DNA of 64,000 bases from Antedon mediterranea. Lineage: Eukaryota > Echinodermata > Crinoidea > Comatulida > Antedonidae. Position 1 is the first letter of the stretch. Each line of letters opens with the position of its first letter. Position numbers and translations under genes: made by a program. The notes beneath the pieces were generated by a model. The model had not been told where the DNA came from and ran no database searches. It worked only from the letters and a program-made list of their open reading frames with translations. Location: the NCBI RefSeq assembly GCF_964355755.1, contig NC_092673.1, positions 9,741,001 to 9,805,000 of the forward strand. Direction: 5' to 3'. Below, in pieces: positions 56,701 through 59,700 of this stretch.

Positions 56701-59700
56701 CTAGGCCTAATAGTAGCCTAGCTAGGCATCTATTGAGCCTAATAAATCAAATAATAAATGAAAAATAAAATAATAATATTAATACTGATTGAAAAAAAGT
56801 ATTTTTTGGGGGGATCAGATCACCAGGCTAGGCCGGCCAGGACCAATGATACTCGTAATCAGTACAACTTAACGACTATCGGATCAGCATCAACACAGTA
56901 CAACACACGTCTCGCTATCGCCTATAGTGACACACGTGTCTCGCGTTGCCGAAACCACGCTCACAGCTAGAAAATGTACCTACCTTTCGAGGCCTGAGAA
57001 TACACCAACAAATTTTGAACAGGATAGAAATATATCATACTCGATTAAACTAATATTATTCTTGATAAAACAATTGATTATAATTTTTTTAATTTGTTGG
57101 GATGCACCTCCGACTATTCAGAAAATGGACAACAAAACAGTAGTCAAATCGTACCACATTTATAAATTTCACGAGTCCCGACTTCAGTCGCCGAATGTAT
57201 TGTATTAGCTTCGGTTTCTTTGAAGGAAACCGATTGGTTATTCAATTATACTTATTAGGAAATGCTTTTACCATAATAGGTAATGTTGGGCGGTTCTTAA
57301 ATATTCATGATAGCTTAAAATAAAACAGCACTTATTTGCTAGGCGACGAAAAATCGTGGTTTCAGTTTTCAACGATAGGTGGCGCTTCAAAATCGTCAAT
57401 GCGGAAGTAAGTCGATTTTACACGATTTAACGGTCAAAACGCGAAGTGGCTTTCCCACTGTTATGCTGTGTGATTTAGGCTAATTTCACTATAATCATGT
57501 GTATAGGAGTTTTGTGTAAAGGTTATGTTCAACTAACAATAGCTTCACTCAACTAACAATAGAACAGCAACGCGACAAACACACGAGTGAATTTGAAAAG
57601 AATTAGGTTTTTTAAACTATTCGCATCAAAAAACCTGTATATTAAATCAACTTATGTTTTAAAATTACAAATCACAAATTATAACTCTTGCTAAGCCTCT
57701 TGTACAAAAATGACGTTTTTTGGAGAAGTAGTTCTCGAGAAAATGTTTACTTGTTAATTTAGGACTGCTCACCGGCTTTTGATAATTCTGTCCTATCTTT
57801 TAACACTAGCAGGTCTGAAAATATTTTTTAAAAGTGGTCCAGAATTGGGACCGTAGTCCAGATTTTAACCAAAATTGGGCAGTGTCGTCCTTGCAGCAGG
57901 TGACATGTATGGTAGTAATTTGGAGTCATTCGAATCAAAACTGTGAGCGCTTGAGTGATGAAAACAAACAACCAAACAAACACACAAACCAAACAGATCA
58001 ACATACTTGGCCAATTTTCAATTTGGCCAAGTAACAAACAAACAAACAAACAAACACACCAACCAAACAGATCAACATACTTGGCCAATTTTCAATTTGG
58101 CCAAGTAACAAACACACAAACCAAACAGATCAACATACTTTGCCAATTTTCAATTTGGCCAAGTAACAAACAAACAAACACACGCTACCGATTACAAAAA
58201 GCTATTAAACGAATTAACAATCATGTAACAATGCGTTGTAACAACAATGACCGTTAATTACCTGTTATTTGAGTCATCACATTCGCAGCACAGGATTTCA
58301 CGCAACATACCATAACAAGGACTGTTAATAACGCATTGGAATCATCTTTATGCAACACTAAATGGCATGTCCGGCCTACCGTTAATTACGAGTTAAACAA
58401 TGGAGTGATCACACTACAGCAGCTAGCACATGATTTTAAGATAAACTATAACTGTAGTGGCTAAGTAACATTGGGGTTGATATGCCTCACTGAACACCCC
58501 TACACCTCTTTAAATTAGCTCACATAACAGTAAATCGTTTAACTTTTATGTTGGTAAACAAGCTTAATAAATTTCTTCGGTACATATGCATTGTATACTT
58601 GAATGATAAATCTTTCACAAATTACACCAATTTTAAGTTGTTAAATTGACATTGACATATTCTATTCTATTTTGATATTGACATATTCTACAACGAGAAA
58701 TTACATTTGAATCTCCGAAATCTCTGCTGTCGCACATCTCAAGCTTAACTCGAGCAGGGAAAAATAAACAATGTTTAAGGAAGGAAATAAGGAACACACC
58801 CTTCGCTGACATGGTGCTGTAATTTATATAATATTTTATTTATTAAAATATTCCTAAAACCGATTTACAATTTACTTTTAAGATGTAGAATTTAGCACAA
58901 TACACCATGCACAACACCTTTCAGGCCTCGAATTTTACCGCGGCCAGTGCCGTCGGTTCCCTCACAGTTGGCCTCAATGCCCTCGAAAATGAATAGCACC
59001 CACGGCCACTACTGGCCTGCCCTTTTTTTGCGTTGGCCGTGAGTGCCCTTCCCGAGTTTTACCACAATAAAAACCACTGAATTAGATTTGTTTACACGAC
59101 TCGGACGAGACTCAAAACTATCGCCTGTCTTCGTTGCAAGGGGATTTCCCTAAACGCATTTATTAATACACAAACAGTAGACAAAACATTGAACATTGTG
59201 TAACCAAAACAATATCGTCCCGGCCGCCGTGTGTGGTAAATCATGGTATAGATAGTACATTAAATACAGGGGTGTACACTTTTAATAATCAAGCTTAAAA
59301 TGTTCCTCGAAAAAAAATTACACGCACTCCTACCAGCTAGCCTAACCTATCCTCCCGCCACCGATCCGGTCCAACACCCGCAATTCAATACATTGGGAAA
59401 ACAATTCCATTTGACGCACACGCAACCTCTGATAACAAATTTCACACACGACGTCGTGTACGCGAAGGATCGGATCGTTGGAAAAACAATTCCTTTTGAC
59501 ATACACGCACCCTCTGATAAGAAAATACCATTAGTCCGGTGGCAGGAGGGGGGGGGGGGGGGGGTGGGGGATATCACCACCCGAAAGGGGACAAATTGCC
59601 ATCCAACTTTTCTAGACCAGAATTTTCCGTAGATTACGAATATGGAAGGTAATCGATCAGGATAGGAAGCGTTTTCGAGATATAAGGGGTCAAAGTTCAA

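Noticed and set aside
58021-58185. CRISPR array
   Set aside because: Repeats are irregularly spaced with (CAAA)n linkers rather than unique spacers, and the DNA is animal.
57828-58257. Asparagine/glutamine-rich repeated frames
   Set aside because: By-products of CAAA runs and hairpin units.
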